From Chondrus crispus (lineage: Eukaryota > Rhodophyta > Florideophyceae > Gigartinales > Gigartinaceae), in contig NW_005179219.1 of NCBI RefSeq assembly GCF_000350225.1, forward strand, positions 1-64,000: 64,000 nucleotides of DNA, read 5' to 3'. The notes below the pieces were generated by a model. The model was given only the letters and a program-made list of their open reading frames with translations. It searched no databases and had not been told where the DNA came from. How positions within the stretch are numbered: position 1 is the stretch's first letter; every line of letters begins with the position of its first letter. The translations under genes and the position numbers were made by a program. Positions 1-12,805 of the stretch are shown here, piece after piece.

Positions 1-1
1 C

Positions 2-580
2 GACACCTTTCAGGCCGTCGTCGACGCCGCGCCGGGCCGTGTCGAGTATCGCTTCCGCGTCACCCCGCGCGAGCGCACACGCGTCGACGCCGCCCCGCTC
101 ACGCGCCTCGGCTGGGACCCCACCCGGTCGACCCCGGACGCGCTGGTCACTTGGCCGCTGGAGATTCACGTCGCAGACTTGGGGAAGCCCGGGTCTACGC
201 CCGGGGAGGGGATGGCCGTGTATGAGAGGAAGCCGCTGCAGCAGGAGGAGGAAGAGGAGGAGGAGGAGGAGGAGGAGGAGGAGGAGAAGGAGGAGGCCGT
301 GCAGGAAGGGGAGGCCGCGCGCTTGGTGGAGCCGGGGCAAGGGGAGAGGAAGGAGAAGGCTATGTGGGGCGTCGTCGTCGCCGTGGCTACCATTGCGTGC
401 GCGCTCGGCGCGGGCATGGCTTTGATGCTGGTGAGGGGGGAGGACGGTGGCGGCGGCATTGGCAGCATCGAGCCGGTTGCCGTTGAGGACATGCACGTGC
501 GTGACCAGGGGGATGCTGCGAAAGCTGTGGCCGAGCGCGTGCGGAGCGTTCTGAAGCACGCGAAGAGTCAGCCGTTGTGA
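2..580 (+). CDS. C-terminal part of a membrane-anchored protein (5' end outside window)
   Basis: The frame is open from the first base of the window, so only the last 192 codons are seen and the start lies upstream. Residues 1-60 are a folded-looking, Arg/Pro-rich segment (GRVEYRFRVTP, then WDPTRSTPDA). It faintly recalls a carbohydrate-binding AMPK1_CBM-type beta sandwich, but this is a weak resemblance. A GAG repeat (about 246-290) then encodes a run of about 14 Glu. A single hydrophobic segment (WGVVVAVATIACALGAGMALMLV, split here by position around residues 122-144) precedes a 45-residue hydrophilic tail. The layout is that of a tail-proximal single-pass membrane protein. The first ATG inside the window (179) is in the same frame but is unlikely to be the real start, because upstream codon use is equally coding-like. 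Function is not identified. Confidence 0.5.
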   Translation, partial: DTFQAVVDAAPGRVEYRFRVTPRERTRVDAAPLTRLGWDPTRSTPDALVTWPLEIHVADLGKPGSTPGEGMAVYERKPLQQEEEEEEEEEEEEEEKEEAVQEGEAARLVEPGQGERKEKAMWGVVVAVATIACALGAGMALMLVRGEDGGGGIGSIEPVAVEDMHVRDQGDAAKAVAERVRSVLKHAKSQPL

Positions 581-654
581 TTGCCGCATGACGTCGTATG
601 GTAGGTGTAGGATAGAGACCTCTGTATAGAAAATGGTTGCGAGAACAAACATGT

Positions 655-674
655 CTTGCCTTGCCTTGCCTTGC
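655..674. repeat. CTTGC pentanucleotide microsatellite
   Basis: Four perfect head-to-tail copies of CTTGC lie in the 3' flank of the first gene. Confidence 0.8.
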
Positions 675-900
675 ACTGAATGCTGCACTCCGACAGTAGA
701 CGCAGACGCAGTGATTGTACTCCCTGTACGCACAACCTTCTCTGTTCCGACGTTTCGAGGGTGAGGAATGGCGTTTTTGCAGAAATGTTTAGCGAAAAAA
801 GCAAAATATTTCAGTTTTCATAAAATTACTTCAATTTGGGGTTTATAAACGTAAAATTTCTTGTTTGCAACAACAACACGAGCCCTTGTAGGGTCTCAAA

Positions 901-982
901 GATGATATGGCAGAGCGGTCTAATGCGTGTGACTAGAAATCACATCCCTTCGGGGGCCCAGGTTCGAATCCTGGTATCATCG
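901..982 (+). tRNA. tRNA-Ser (anticodon AGA)
   Basis: A 7-bp acceptor stem (GATGATA with TATCATC) closes perfectly with discriminator G at 982. The anticodon stem TGTGA/TCACA holds loop CTAGAAA, so the anticodon is AGA at 935-937. A long variable arm (CCC TTC GGG) marks a class II tRNA, as expected for serine. The B box GGTTCGAATCC is at 961-971 and the A box lies at about 908-918. There is no intron and the CCA is not encoded, as usual in nuclear genes. Two T-runs follow at once, giving a Pol III terminator. Confidence 0.96.
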
Positions 983-994
983 TACTCTTCTGTC

Positions 995-1000
995 TTTTTT
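995..1000 (+). terminator. RNA polymerase III T-run terminator of tRNA-Ser
   Basis: A run of six T starts 13 bp after the tRNA 3' end, with a second run of eight T just beyond (1003-1010). This is the usual Pol III stop signal. Confidence 0.85.
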
Positions 1001-1422
1001 AATTTTTTTTTTGATGCCTTTCGATGGGTGTGCAACCCCACCTGAGTCTTCGACCCCGACACTCTGCAGAGGATGCATTTCATCGATGGAACGATCGACT
1101 CATCATGCTAATGCCCTTCGACTGGAATTGGAAGAGCGTATATCAACATTCGTCGTGACGCCTCCTTTTCTTTGCTGGACTTGCCTTCCTCTACGCTAGA
1201 GTGCACTCACCCGTACACGTCCTTTCATGGGAACGCTCCAACTCGTGTATTTTTGTTCCGTCGCCTTCCTGTCTCCCCTAAACAGCACCGCCCTTCCTAC
1301 AGACAAAAGGTGTAATCAGAAACGTGATCCTGGGAGATTCCGTATGCGGCCCTGTGTTTTTTAAATCGCCTAGAGTGGAATTAGAAACCGCGGTACTACC
1401 CGTATGGAAGACACACACCCTA

Positions 1423-1927
1423 GTGTCTAGGTGACAAATGACCTCATATGAGGCCATTTGACCTCATATGAGGTCACTTTTCAACTTATTTTTCTCGACT
1501 TGTGCTAGCTCAACAACATGGAAAAAAGATACTCTCGACACGGCAGTTGACTTCTGCGTTGTGGAAGGGTGGAGTTTGGTGAGATCTGCACGTCTTCTCC
1601 AGCCATTTTTAAAATGCCCAAAAAGGAGCCTTTTTTGACCAACCTCAAAACGTTTTATGTTGATATCTTCGAAACCAAAACGCCTGTTTAAAAAGTCAAC
1701 TCATCATTGATAGTTCATTAGATTCTTAGTCTCTCTGTGCATTGACAACCGCCATCCCAATGTTTTGCAAGATGTTATTGCCGAGCGCGTATACGTTAAA
1801 GAAATGGTGTCCAAACTGAATGTTTTAAAGTTTCGATTTAATTTATATATTTTTGCAAAAAAAAGCTGGCCTCATATGAGGCCATGACTGACCTCATATG
1901 AGGTCAAATTGCTTGTCGTCTAGACAC
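1423..1927. mobile_element. MITE with TA target site and four CATATG-centred palindromes
   Basis: The ends are inverted repeats: GTGTCTAGGTGACAA at the left and GTGTCTAGACGACAAG at the right, read inward, each flanked by TA. This matches the TA duplication of Tc1/mariner-type elements. Just inside each end sit two 16-bp palindromes built on CCTCATATGAGG (1440-1455, 1460-1475, 1868-1883, 1890-1905), arranged as mirror images. The 390-bp core is AT-rich and has no coding frame. The family name is inferred from the TA flank only. Confidence 0.65.
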
Positions 1928-2239
1928 TAGTCCAGGCGGTGCAGGCACGGCGTCATCGACGTACGAACGCATCTTTGTTTGCTTGAATCTGATCTCTGCA
2001 AACCCCACATGCATACTGGAACGGCAATCAATGCAACCAATGCTACAGTGCGACTGGACGCAGGCGAAGATGAGGCCGGACAGGACATATTCCCGGATGA
2101 AGCGGTGCACGTCAGAGAGATCTGGCAAGGCACCACTCCCTACCACGTCCTTTTGATTTCAACCTCGCACCCTGGCCCCCGCTGACTCCCGCTTCCGCAC
2201 CGTTCCGCCCGCTCATTCGGTGCTGTATTCTCTGCTTAC

Positions 2240-2277
2240 CAACTTTCATCGAGCTGATATCAGCTCGATGAAAGTTG
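2240..2277. other. 38-bp perfect palindrome
   Basis: The 19-bp arm starting CAACTTTCATCGAGCTGAT is followed directly by its exact reverse complement, with no spacer. A second, imperfect palindrome (GTCTATCAATAGAC) follows at about 2277-2290. There is no gene next to it. Confidence 0.9.
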
Positions 2278-5200
2278 TCTATCAATAGACAGACACCTGC
2301 ACCACAGCTACGAAAAGATCCGGATGGCACGGGACGGCACGGAATGCATGACTGTATGCAAGAGGGTTCAACTGCACTCCCTGCCGCTCAGAATGAAACG
2401 ACTCCTTTCGGTGCGGGCACCCACCGTCGAGTAGCCGTCAAGTAGCCGAGGGTTGTTTCATCATTTGGCCTCGATGCGGTGCGGCAGGCACGCGGCGAAT
2501 ATCCGTGACCAACCCCCCCCTTGTGTTCACCATCTCTCACCACCGGTCTCACGTTCCGCACCACCGCCTCGGACGTCAACGCGGCAGCTGCACACAAAGC
2601 CTCTTTGGTTGCGGCAACCACACAAACTTTCCCATGTCACCGCACGCGTACAGCGCCGTCCATAAGCCCACGCGCATGTCCAAACCTCCTTCGACCTCCG
2701 CATCTACAGTTGCAAGACTGTACAGTGTCTTGCTATCTCCGCACGCGTTACGTGGAGCAAATATTGTGCAGTACCCGCCCCGCCCCGCTACAAGATTCCC
2801 CGTCTGACGCTGCTGTAGACTCGTTCCGCACCAGCATGCAATGCTTTACGCATTGCTTCGCTTCCCCGCGTGCCCCCGAGCCGTGCAAACAACAATCTAA
2901 CCACGCACCATATAACGCGTCGTCTGAGTAATGAGCAATCTTTCGCCCTGTACACGAAACACTACTCAAAACGCTACTCAAAACGTATCAGGAAAGGTGC
3001 CCCCTTACTCCCGAGCCATTCCAGGCAACGCACCCCCCCTCCCCATCCCTGTTGTACACCGTCCGCACCCTACTGCTCGCGCGCTCTTGAGACCAGCTTG
3101 TTGTTAACAACGGAAAACTGCTTGTTGAGGGTAACAGTTTCGTTGTCCACCGCAGAAGCATGAGAGAGCATCTCGCCGAGTCTCTCGCTTTTTTATCGTG
3201 GCGGTTCTTTCCGTGCCAATCGCCTGCGCGATCATGCATGCATTGCCCTCTGATTAGCACTTGCAAGAAATCCCATCCAGCTCGCCCCCACGTTTTCGCA
3301 TCACGTCATGTATGTGGAGGCCGGGGCTTCTCAAGCTGCAGACGCCCCCGCTGCTTCGCACTACTCTGTCCAATTGCCTTTCAGTGTGCGTGCACTCCTC
3401 CATATCGAAATGGGGAGCCCAATAGAAATGAATTTACCCCTCCTTCCTTGCAATGAAAGCATGGAAGCATGGAAGCATGGAAGCATGGAAGCTCATGGGA
3501 GCTTCGCGGCAGGCGAGCAACCGTCCCCCTTTCCGTCCTTGTCGCTGTCGGCGTTACAATGCGCGATAGTCGTCTCTCCCGAAGGCTGGTCTCCTCCTCC
3601 TTTCAAGGACACCCTCCTCCACAGAGCTGTTGTGTGTTATTTGCTCAAGCGTATCCTGATCAGCAGCTTTCTGAAGACAACTGTATGGGTCTCAGGACGC
3701 GGTTTCCGAAAGTATCGAGAGTCGCCGCACTCGTCGGTGCATTCTTTCCTCTCAAGTTCCTCCGCCCAGTGACGGCTCCAGTCATGAAAAGCCGCTTCAG
3801 ACATGTGTTCCCCCCTCTTACCACGACGTGGAGTGGTGGCGTCTGCGGAGAGTGCAGCAAACCTCGGAAAACGTATCGTACTTTGCAGTATCGAGAGTTC
3901 GAGCCATACGAGTGATGTCCAACTAGCGAAACCCCTTGTTGTGCAGAGTACAGTAGAGGGAAGTCACAAAACCCTGTCCTGTACGGAACAGTAATATACT
4001 GTGATGGTTATACAAGTTGCCGTCGATCGCAATCTTCCCTTCACGCAACGATGGATGTGCGTGCAGGCTGCAGAACGCATGAAAGCTCACGCGTCTGCGG
4101 CATATCGACCACTTGCATGCATGGGACGTCATCAGCAGCGCGCGGTAGAGTATCTTTTACAACTTTTCTCAACATAATGCTACACCACGGAGTCATATGC
4201 TATTGTACGAGCAGGTGCCGCTATTGTTTCGTCCCGCACAGCACTGTTCCTTATCGTACAGCAGTCGAAATGGCACAGGCATAGTGCTTTGGTTGATGGA
4301 AAGTCGTTTTTTTCTTGCATGTTGAATTGTTTTCTCTCACGCCCTCATAAACATAAACTCATCCAATGAAATCTTGCGAGTTGCAGCACAACACACCGTA
4401 AAGGTGGTTGGATAGAATGGAATTTTGCGCAATGTGTATTGTTACAGTACATCACGTGTGCTGCGAGTTGGGAAACTCGAGAGATGGCAGTGATGTTTAC
4501 GCGGTCACCATCTCACCTCCTGCAGCCTCCAAGTGCCGCGGGTCACAATTGCATAAATCGCCCAATGGGAAGAGTCAGGAAAATCTCTCAGCAATGCGTT
4601 GATGTACATGCATGATGTATAGAAAACAAGAAGGCTGCCAGTGTTGCCATGGGGAGTGGGCACATTCTCGGAAGAGATGTTTTTTTTTTTCGGGCCGTGG
4701 GCCGACTTGCTTCGTGCATTGACAAGGCAAGACGATCTGTGAAGTCGAAAGTGACAAGACCCGTAAGTTGACTAGCGACCGAGTCATAAAAGTGTGACCA
4801 ACGTCACTATAAGGTATATCATACAGCGACGCAGCATCATACTGTACTACAGTGTACGAAGAGATCCCATCAAAGGAGTAAGGTAAGCAAAAAGCTCATG
4901 ACGAAAGATACCGTACTGCCCATGCATTGTGCAGTCCAGAAACTGGAGAGCCCCGTGGCGTGAAGACTGGCATGAGGGCCCAAAGGATTATAGCTGCGCT
5001 TTCAAGAAGGGTACGCGATAGTCTGTAGCAAGTTCATGCTGATGGTTAGATTGCGTCACGCAAGCAAGGAGATCGACATGACGGCACTCATGTCTTGATA
5101 GGCGGTTGCAATACTGAAACCGCGATTCCGTTGCTGTCCACCAAAGAGCCTTTGTAGACCCTCATGATGATTAACTAACGTCCCCTACCCAGGCTCGAAC

Positions 5201-8200
5201 TTTCAGTGGAAAGCTGCACGGCGCAAGACCGTCTCATGAAAAAGCACCAAGAAGCAAGGTTCTCGGGAATCCTGTCGGACCATGTGAGCCAACGCGGCTT
5301 GCGTAAGATGTAGATACAAGGCGTACAATTTTCAGTTTAATAGCGCATGTCTAGTGACTCGATACCTGCAGTACACGATACAGTTCCGCGGTTGGAAGTG
5401 ATGGTTGTCCTCAAGTGATGGTTCTCCAGAATTCTTTCATTTGTTGAACAGGAATGCATGTGCACTGCAACTGACACTGAGGGCATACGGAACGTACTGC
5501 CCGACCGGTCGTGCCAAGAAGGAATGAAATAGTGTAGAGAAGAAAATAAGAAACGCCTGTATCCAGCCAACACAAACGACTACTGTACCGTATCAAAACT
5601 AGCGATGTATGGCTTGCTATTAGACACAGGAGACGGATGTCCGTCCACAGCCCACGGCACTTGGGTGTTCAGCGAGGCAACAAATGACACCTACCTAGTA
5701 AGCACCCTTCCTTTGTTACAATGATGTCCGCTCTGATGTCGCCCATAGGGACATGATTACTTGGTGTTTGTGGTGCGTCGTCTGGAGCGACCTTTACAGC
5801 CAGACCCTTCGAGGGTCAATGCATCTCGGACACAACTTGAAGAAGTCACACGAACTCGAGGCAAACGTTACAGCCTCTAACAGTCGTACCGTGCATGTAC
5901 TGGGATGTACTGGGATGCACTGCGCAGTGGGAAAGACCTACCTTCTACGCAGCACATTGCAAGTTCTTCTAGAACCTGCGGAGTGAGTGCGATAGAGAGC
6001 AAGCCTTTCGCGAGGAGTGAGAGTACTGTACTGTACTGTACTTTTGCAGTTTCTCACTGGAGAACGGAAAAAAGGGTCGATTCTAAACTGTACAACGTGA
6101 GTAAAGATTCTTCTGTGTACAGTACCACTCAGAAGGGTACGTGCAGTACCCTAAGGGTACAGTACCGCGAAATGGACTGGAACGCGACATGCACGCGGGT
6201 CTCTACCGGCACGGTCAGTTCACGAGTTGGGTAGCGTCAAGTTTCAGGGCCCTCATGCGAGAACTTCAGCACAAGTTGAGGGACACCAGGAAGGGGTGCT
6301 GATGCCTCGCTGCAGGTGAAAACCTCATTGTTCTTTGCCAATGGGGACTCCACGTTGCGATGCCGACAATTAACTAAATCGGCGCCCTACGTCACGCGTC
6401 CAGATAGGTAACATTTAGTTTCTAGCTCTCTTTTCTCCTCGTGTTGACACGAGGTGACATCACCTACTGCTACCACCACACCCAATCTCTAACCTCCCAA
6501 ACCCCAAACCAATTATGGGTCGGACGTAACTGCGTGATGATGCGTTTCAATGCTACAGTATATGATACTGTAGGTGGGTACGGTACGCATCCAGCCTCTA
6601 TCAATTACGAAATGCAGGACGCCTAGACAGTACCGTACGGTACAATAATGCGAAGGCTTTTCTTTTATCTCGAGGTTGTCTGGCGGCACGTAACATACCA
6701 AACAGTACCATCTTATCATACCCTTCGAAGTTGACCGGAAGTTAGGATTGGTTGTCACCCACGTTATCTTTCTTGCATGGAGTCTTTTTCTTCTGCCTCT
6801 CAGAGCGTGGGAGCGCACCCTTGCGTCAAACTAGAGGCTCTGCAAAGACACACCACACCGCCTGTTGGGCATCAGGGGCGTATGCTTCGCCATCCCTCAT
6901 GCCGGGGCAATTAACAGGAAGTCACGCCGATCAAGTCGGCCTCTGTAGCAAGATTCTTCATAAATTAATAAAAAAAGTCTCCATATCGTTGAAGAGAGCA
7001 TTTTTCGCACTTCGGCAGGCAGCACACTTGCTGCATCTTCCGAGTTGTAGATAGCAGTTCCTCTCGAATTACTTGCTTTTGTGGTCTTCCTCAGCCCATG
7101 TGGGCATCCTATCAAGACTGCTTTTCAGCCATCAATCCATTGCCTCGTTCGTGTGAGAAGCGAGGTATATGTGATGCAGAATCTCAATCTTGCCCTCTGT
7201 CGCACTGCGCTTCCGTGCCGTACGCTTGCTGCCAAGGTTGTACCACACATGAATTGTACAGTAACTTATACTTACTACTGTACGTTAGTGAAGGTGAGAG
7301 AGAGCAAACTGCTTGGAAACCTGCCCTCGAAAGGTCCTCGAATATAATTGAAAAGGGCTTGTACTCAATAGCTACCACGTTTCAGATGCAAAATCTTGTC
7401 AGAACCACGCAACTCGTCGGTATCTCAGGTATGGCCCTGGATACACATCCCGCATGCAAATGTTCCCATTCTGTCGTGATATTGTTCACTTCTCCGTATT
7501 GGTTCTGATGCATGCGTTGGGCAAGCCTCTCGATGAACTTGAGGTCACGACGAGCTGGCGGCATGCGCCACCGACAGAATTTTCCCACTCGCAGTTGCGC
7601 TCAGCAAACATCCATACTTTTGCAGCTCACCTGAGACATGCTCTTCAGTCTCTGTGGCAAGCTCCGTAAACACTGTCCAGAAGCGATGGGGGTAGGTATT
7701 CTTGGTTCTGGTGGCAGTACAGCCGTCACGTTTAGTAAATCAGAAACCTCCTTCGCAATTGCCACGGTGTATCAACCCAGTTATTGACTTCCGTCTCAGC
7801 AAGGGCTTTCGCTTTTTATGGTCTTTTGTATGATAAACGTTGCCCTCCGATTCGCCCTGTGGTGCTAGCTACGCTGACTATAACATTCTGTTCACAAAAG
7901 TTGCAGAGAGATATCATTCAGACCCCTCGACATATGATTAGTTCGTGTATAATAAAGCGTAGAACATGTGTCACTCAGCCAGAGACCGATATCGTGCTTA
8001 TAAATTTAGAGAGGCAGCAATCCACGGTACTATCCCCTACATCAGCGGGCCTCGGGACGAAGTCCGCATAGAAATCAAAAAAAATCGCATATAGCAAAGA
8101 GCTGAAACTGAACCTATTGCTTGAAGAGAACCCCTCGATGACTTTCGTCGCATCATGGACATTCCTGTGTTAAGACATTTGCTTAGTCTCTGGAGCAGTA

Positions 8201-11200
8201 GTGGCCTGATTGGTGCAATATCAAACTCTTCGGTTTGTCAGACTAAACCGTTTCTGTGTTTACTTCATATTATCGTCTGGAATTCCATGGAGACCGTCCG
8301 AAAAACATTGGTCAGTCGATTTGATTAAACATAATAATCGCCACGTTCCGTTGCAGGGGTGTGTTCTCATGTTCTTCTTACGAACTATCGAATCCAATTC
8401 CCGATATTGCAAGGCACATTTCCAGAAAGAGTGAGAATTATTGTTGTCCTCTAGATTGTCAATAGTACTATCTATTGTTTACTGCTTTCGCGACACTCCG
8501 CGCAGCAGACTCTTGCTATAGTTTTGATGAATTCAGTGCCCATAGCTGCTCCTCTTTCCGTTTGGTTTCGATGCAGCGCACTATATCCTGTTGCAAGTTT
8601 CTTGATACATCAGAGCCATACTTATCGCCATAAAATCACGGCCGAGCGTCGTACGTTCATCAGGACAATCGACATGCTGATGCAAGGGATGTGGTCTCTA
8701 GAATAGAGGAAGGACGGTTTGACCGATTTTGACGTCGCTTCCAGTCTATTTCTCGGCGGCATACTGGAGATGCCGGGGGGTTGTCCCCATGCCATGTCCC
8801 TCGTTTCCATCTTTTTTTGATAGGCGATCACTGCAACTGGACATATGGCGCATCGACAAAATGTATGAAGGCTTTGCAAATCTCAGAGTAAGAGACTGCC
8901 TGATTACTGTATGCTTTTTTGTGAACTCTTGCACAAATTCCTCTAGTTTGCCAGATAGTAGGGAAAGTGGCCAGAAGAAGTTGGATGGGTGAAAACCCAG
9001 AGAGACTGAAACAAAAACGCCGTTGCGTTTCTGCGTCTGAGTCAGCTCACACGAAAAGAAGCTTCTATGACGATGTTCTCGCAACCTACAGATTGTACAG
9101 AATGTGTAATATAGCTTTGTGAAGACAAAAGCGAAATGTCTGCTCCGTGCAACCATATGTTTCCTCTCTTGATAGCCAAAAGCAGTAAGGAGAAGGTCTA
9201 AACTTCTTATGACGTGGTCAATGGACAAATGCCTAGCAAGGTGCTTCTATTAAATCTCATAAACGTGTACATGAAGTTGAAAAAGCTGTGTATCTCATTC
9301 ATCATGAGATCTCAATGCGTTCGTTCAGCTCCATGAGTAGCTGTGCTGGATTTCTGAGTACAGAAAAAGGGCGTTCAGTTCTAATGACATAGAACACTTT
9401 TCACACATGGCATTGTTTGAAAGTCTTCTGAATGACAATCAGAGTCATGCGCTCATAGTCTTTTTGCTCTTTTACATCAAGTTGTCTCATGCTCAACAGG
9501 CGTTTCATGAAAAAGGAGAGTATCCAACTCTTCCTCTGAGGAGCAGATCCGAAGGACTTCGCAGCCTTCATGGATAGGGGGGAATAGGCGAATCCACTTT
9601 GAATGTACGTTGAAGGGAATTGTACCACACGTCGACGAAAACGTTTGATTGCTAGAAAAAATGAAACCTAAGTTAAGCCCCACAAATTTGCATCTGCTTT
9701 GCTAAATATGGCGGCACTCTCTGAAAGAGGAGCGTGATACTGACATATGGCCATCTATTCATCTACAGAATCAATCAGGGAATGATATCACTTACAGGCA
9801 TGAGCAGAAGCTCGAGCTCGCGCTCATATATTTCTCTATCGACCGACGCCGCTTATTCCTGGGCAGATGCAATGTTTTGGGACTGCAAAACTATGGCCGT
9901 GTCATGTCTAAGCGGACTTTTTGGGCTTCGCACGGGTTATGATTCTTCGCAAGCAAACAGGTCAGATATCTGTTTTCGTGGCCCTGGGACTTTTGAAGGA
10001 TATAAGCAGTCGATTTGGCTCCATGAAGGCTCAACATAAAACAAGTGTTCGCAGTCGTTGCGTGCAAAAGTACGCGAAAAAGTATACTCTCGTGGTGTTA
10101 ACAGTATTAACCCCCCCTCCGCCCTCCCACCCCGACAAAACTTTGTGAATCGCGACATGTCGGCGACAACGATGTACAGTACTGTACTTGTACCTCTTAC
10201 GGCGGGTCATTCTAATGCTTCAGTATGGCAGGAGGACAAGTACTGTACCGTGCGTTGAGTAAAGTGTGGTTGCATTGGCCCTCCTTGGCGATGACGACAT
10301 GTTGAGATGTGAACTTCAGAGACGAATGATTTCGTAAGCAAGCCGGCCATCTCCACAATCATCTCCACAATCCAAAGCGCGCCCAGAGGAAGGCATTTTC
10401 CAAATCGGGTAAGACCATCTGGAGATACAGAGTGCGGTGTGGTCCCTGCAAAGCGGGCGGGGGAATTCTTTCGAGTCATACATCGCCGTGATGCGTTCCG
10501 TACATGCGCCGTGTCACGTCCTAGCGAATTACGTCATTTTGTCATAAACATCACAAAAAAACCCACAGGCTGGACCGGAGGCCTGCTTGCTAGCACACTT
10601 TTTTCGATAACAGTTGTGGGGTTTTGTGACCCGCCAATGTTATTGTTTGTGTGAGCCCCAGGGGCTGTTTTGTTCCAGACGGACCAGACCGTTTCTTCGG
10701 TCCTTCTTTTGGTACCCTTGAAGGGTAGGTGCCAGCCATTTGTTGGGCCCACTTTCACCGACTCTGCAAGTTTTCCTATCGCAAAAATCACACGATCACG
10801 AAATCATGAAAGATTTCCGCCTCGTCCTTGGCTTCTCTCCGTGACGTTTTTACATCATTCTTTGAAACCCGCAAGGGACGCTTCCATCGGCACCGCTATG
10901 CTGAGTGGAAAGAGGTGGAAGGGTCGAGTTGACGTCCCTGGACAGCAAACGGGTAGCTTTTCACACCCGTCTCTCTTCTTGTGTCACGGACCGTTCCATA
11001 CATCTTCTCGTTTGAACAGCCCGACCGTGGGCTATTCCAAGAATTGAACCGAGGCGGCGTCACCGACATGATTCTGATCAGCACGCAAGACCACCTCTAT
11101 TTTGTCCAACGGCATATCGCTTTGCACTTGTGCACTCTCCTTCACAACATGGCGAAATGAGACATCGAATCCGGCCATGTCCCTCTGGGTACTGCGCTGC

Positions 11201-12805
11201 TGGCTTGTGCATTGCAGCACGCCCGTAGGTTTCCGTAACGACCTTGACCAGTTTCTATGCCAAGCTCATTTCGTCGGGGTTCTCTGACGCAATCCTCAAG
11301 ATACTCTTGACTAAGCTTACAAGTCCAAAGAATTCATTGGATAGCAACAGTTGTGCTGGTGCCATTTTTTCGTGGTTCCTGCATTCATTGGTAGTAACTG
11401 TGACAGAACTATTTTCGTCCTGGAAGAAAGGGACAGTTCAATTGCAAGGAGTCAAATTCAATGATAGTGCCCAGTTCTCTATTTGTGTCTTATTCTGTTT
11501 CGCGCAAAGGAGAGGCAAGCGGGCACCCCAGTAGCACAATTGCGGCTTTCCGAAGGATAGCGTGCACGTCCGGCGAAGCCTCCCTGACCCCGCAATACTG
11601 AAACACTTGTCCGACGCAAAGTTGCATCAATCTACAAATTGATGCGTTTTAATCTCTTCAAAGAGGGCTGCGTTTCACAGTCTGAACGTTCACGGAGTCA
11701 TTTCCTTCGAGCCGTACCGCCTGTATTGGTAAAAGTATTGCACCTGAAGCAGTTCCGCTGCAGTAGTCAAGATTCCCTCAGGAACTATCATCAAAACAGG
11801 GGAACTTAGCCACACAGATTTAGACGTGAGCTTTCTTTTACATGACTCCTGAACACGGGCGATAGCCCAGCCACGGGAGAACAGCAAAACCGCAAACGAC
11901 TCAGAATACTAGAGCATATGTTCGGAATCAGCGAATGAATACAGGCGGCTCTACGTTTGGGACAAGAAGGTGCGGTACGGGCATAGCATGAAAACGATTG
12001 AATTTGTTTGTTGGCGAATGAATAGGTGAAGCAAATTTCGATGGCATTCTGGAATGCACAATGTGACACCCAGGAGGCTTGCTGATGTGCAGGAAGAGCC
12101 GCTGTGTATGAATCACGTTCATCAGATTCCCCTGTTAGTTTTACAAAAATAGCGATCCCTCTCCTATCCTGGCGCTAAGCTTCGCGAGTCTCCGACAAGG
12201 CCAACCGCCTTTGCTGCAGTAGGCTTGAAATGGTCTCCATTGCTACTCAGTGAGACATCGCAGCACTTGCGCGAAACTAGTCCCACCACGGGACTTCCTG
12301 CTATTACACTCCCTCTCATCTACATCTGTAACTACCCTGCATCGGTCCTAAAGCGCGACTCTAAAGCATTTGGATCCATCTGTCCGGACGCTGTGGATGC
12401 GAGTCTTATTTTGCCTGTCACACGTAAAATCCCTTCGCTCTTTCACTATTCTCTACCATGAGCACAAAGAAGAGTTGGAAGCCAACCACTAACATCACTT
12501 TCTTGCCAGATGTTCTCAGCACTAGTGTATTCACCAAGAAATAGTTGCTTGGGCTTACATGCTTGTTCGTGATACAGTACAGGGGCCACCATTCATACGA
12601 CTCGAAAAACAGCTCCTGGGCAGTCCTTTTCGGAACCCCCCGCAAAAAGGAGTAGGCCAATCGCTACTTATCAAGGACGGAACATGAAAACGGGACTTTA
12701 ATGGTAACGATGGCAAGCTCTTGACTCTTCAAGGTGTTCTGGCGCCGTCCTCTAATTGCAGATGCATGATTTGCGCCAGAAATTTGGTCGAACCAACAAT
12801 CCCTA
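2278..12805. other. 10.5-kb gene-poor region
   Basis: No reading frame here has recognisable domain content. The longest (8746-9228, minus; 3469-3915, plus) are low-complexity or random-looking and compete with equally long frames on the other strand. The stretch is scattered with short GTAC-centred motifs such as TACAGTA and TACTGTA, including a small TACTG array at about 6022-6043, and with short inverted repeats (for example TACAGTAT and ATACTGTA at about 6553-6571). I see no rRNA, tRNA or transposase remnant in it. Confidence 0.6.
3459..3490. repeat. GCATGGAA minisatellite, four copies
   Basis: Four perfect copies of the 8-bp unit GCATGGAA are followed by a degenerate fifth (GCTCATGG). 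Confidence 0.85.

Noticed and set aside
3308..3915. Overlapping plus-strand frames of about 150 codons
   Set aside because: Both contain a translated minisatellite and look like chance openness.
8746..9228. 160-codon minus-strand frame
   Set aside because: No domain, no plausible composition, and overlapped by other random frames in AT-rich DNA.
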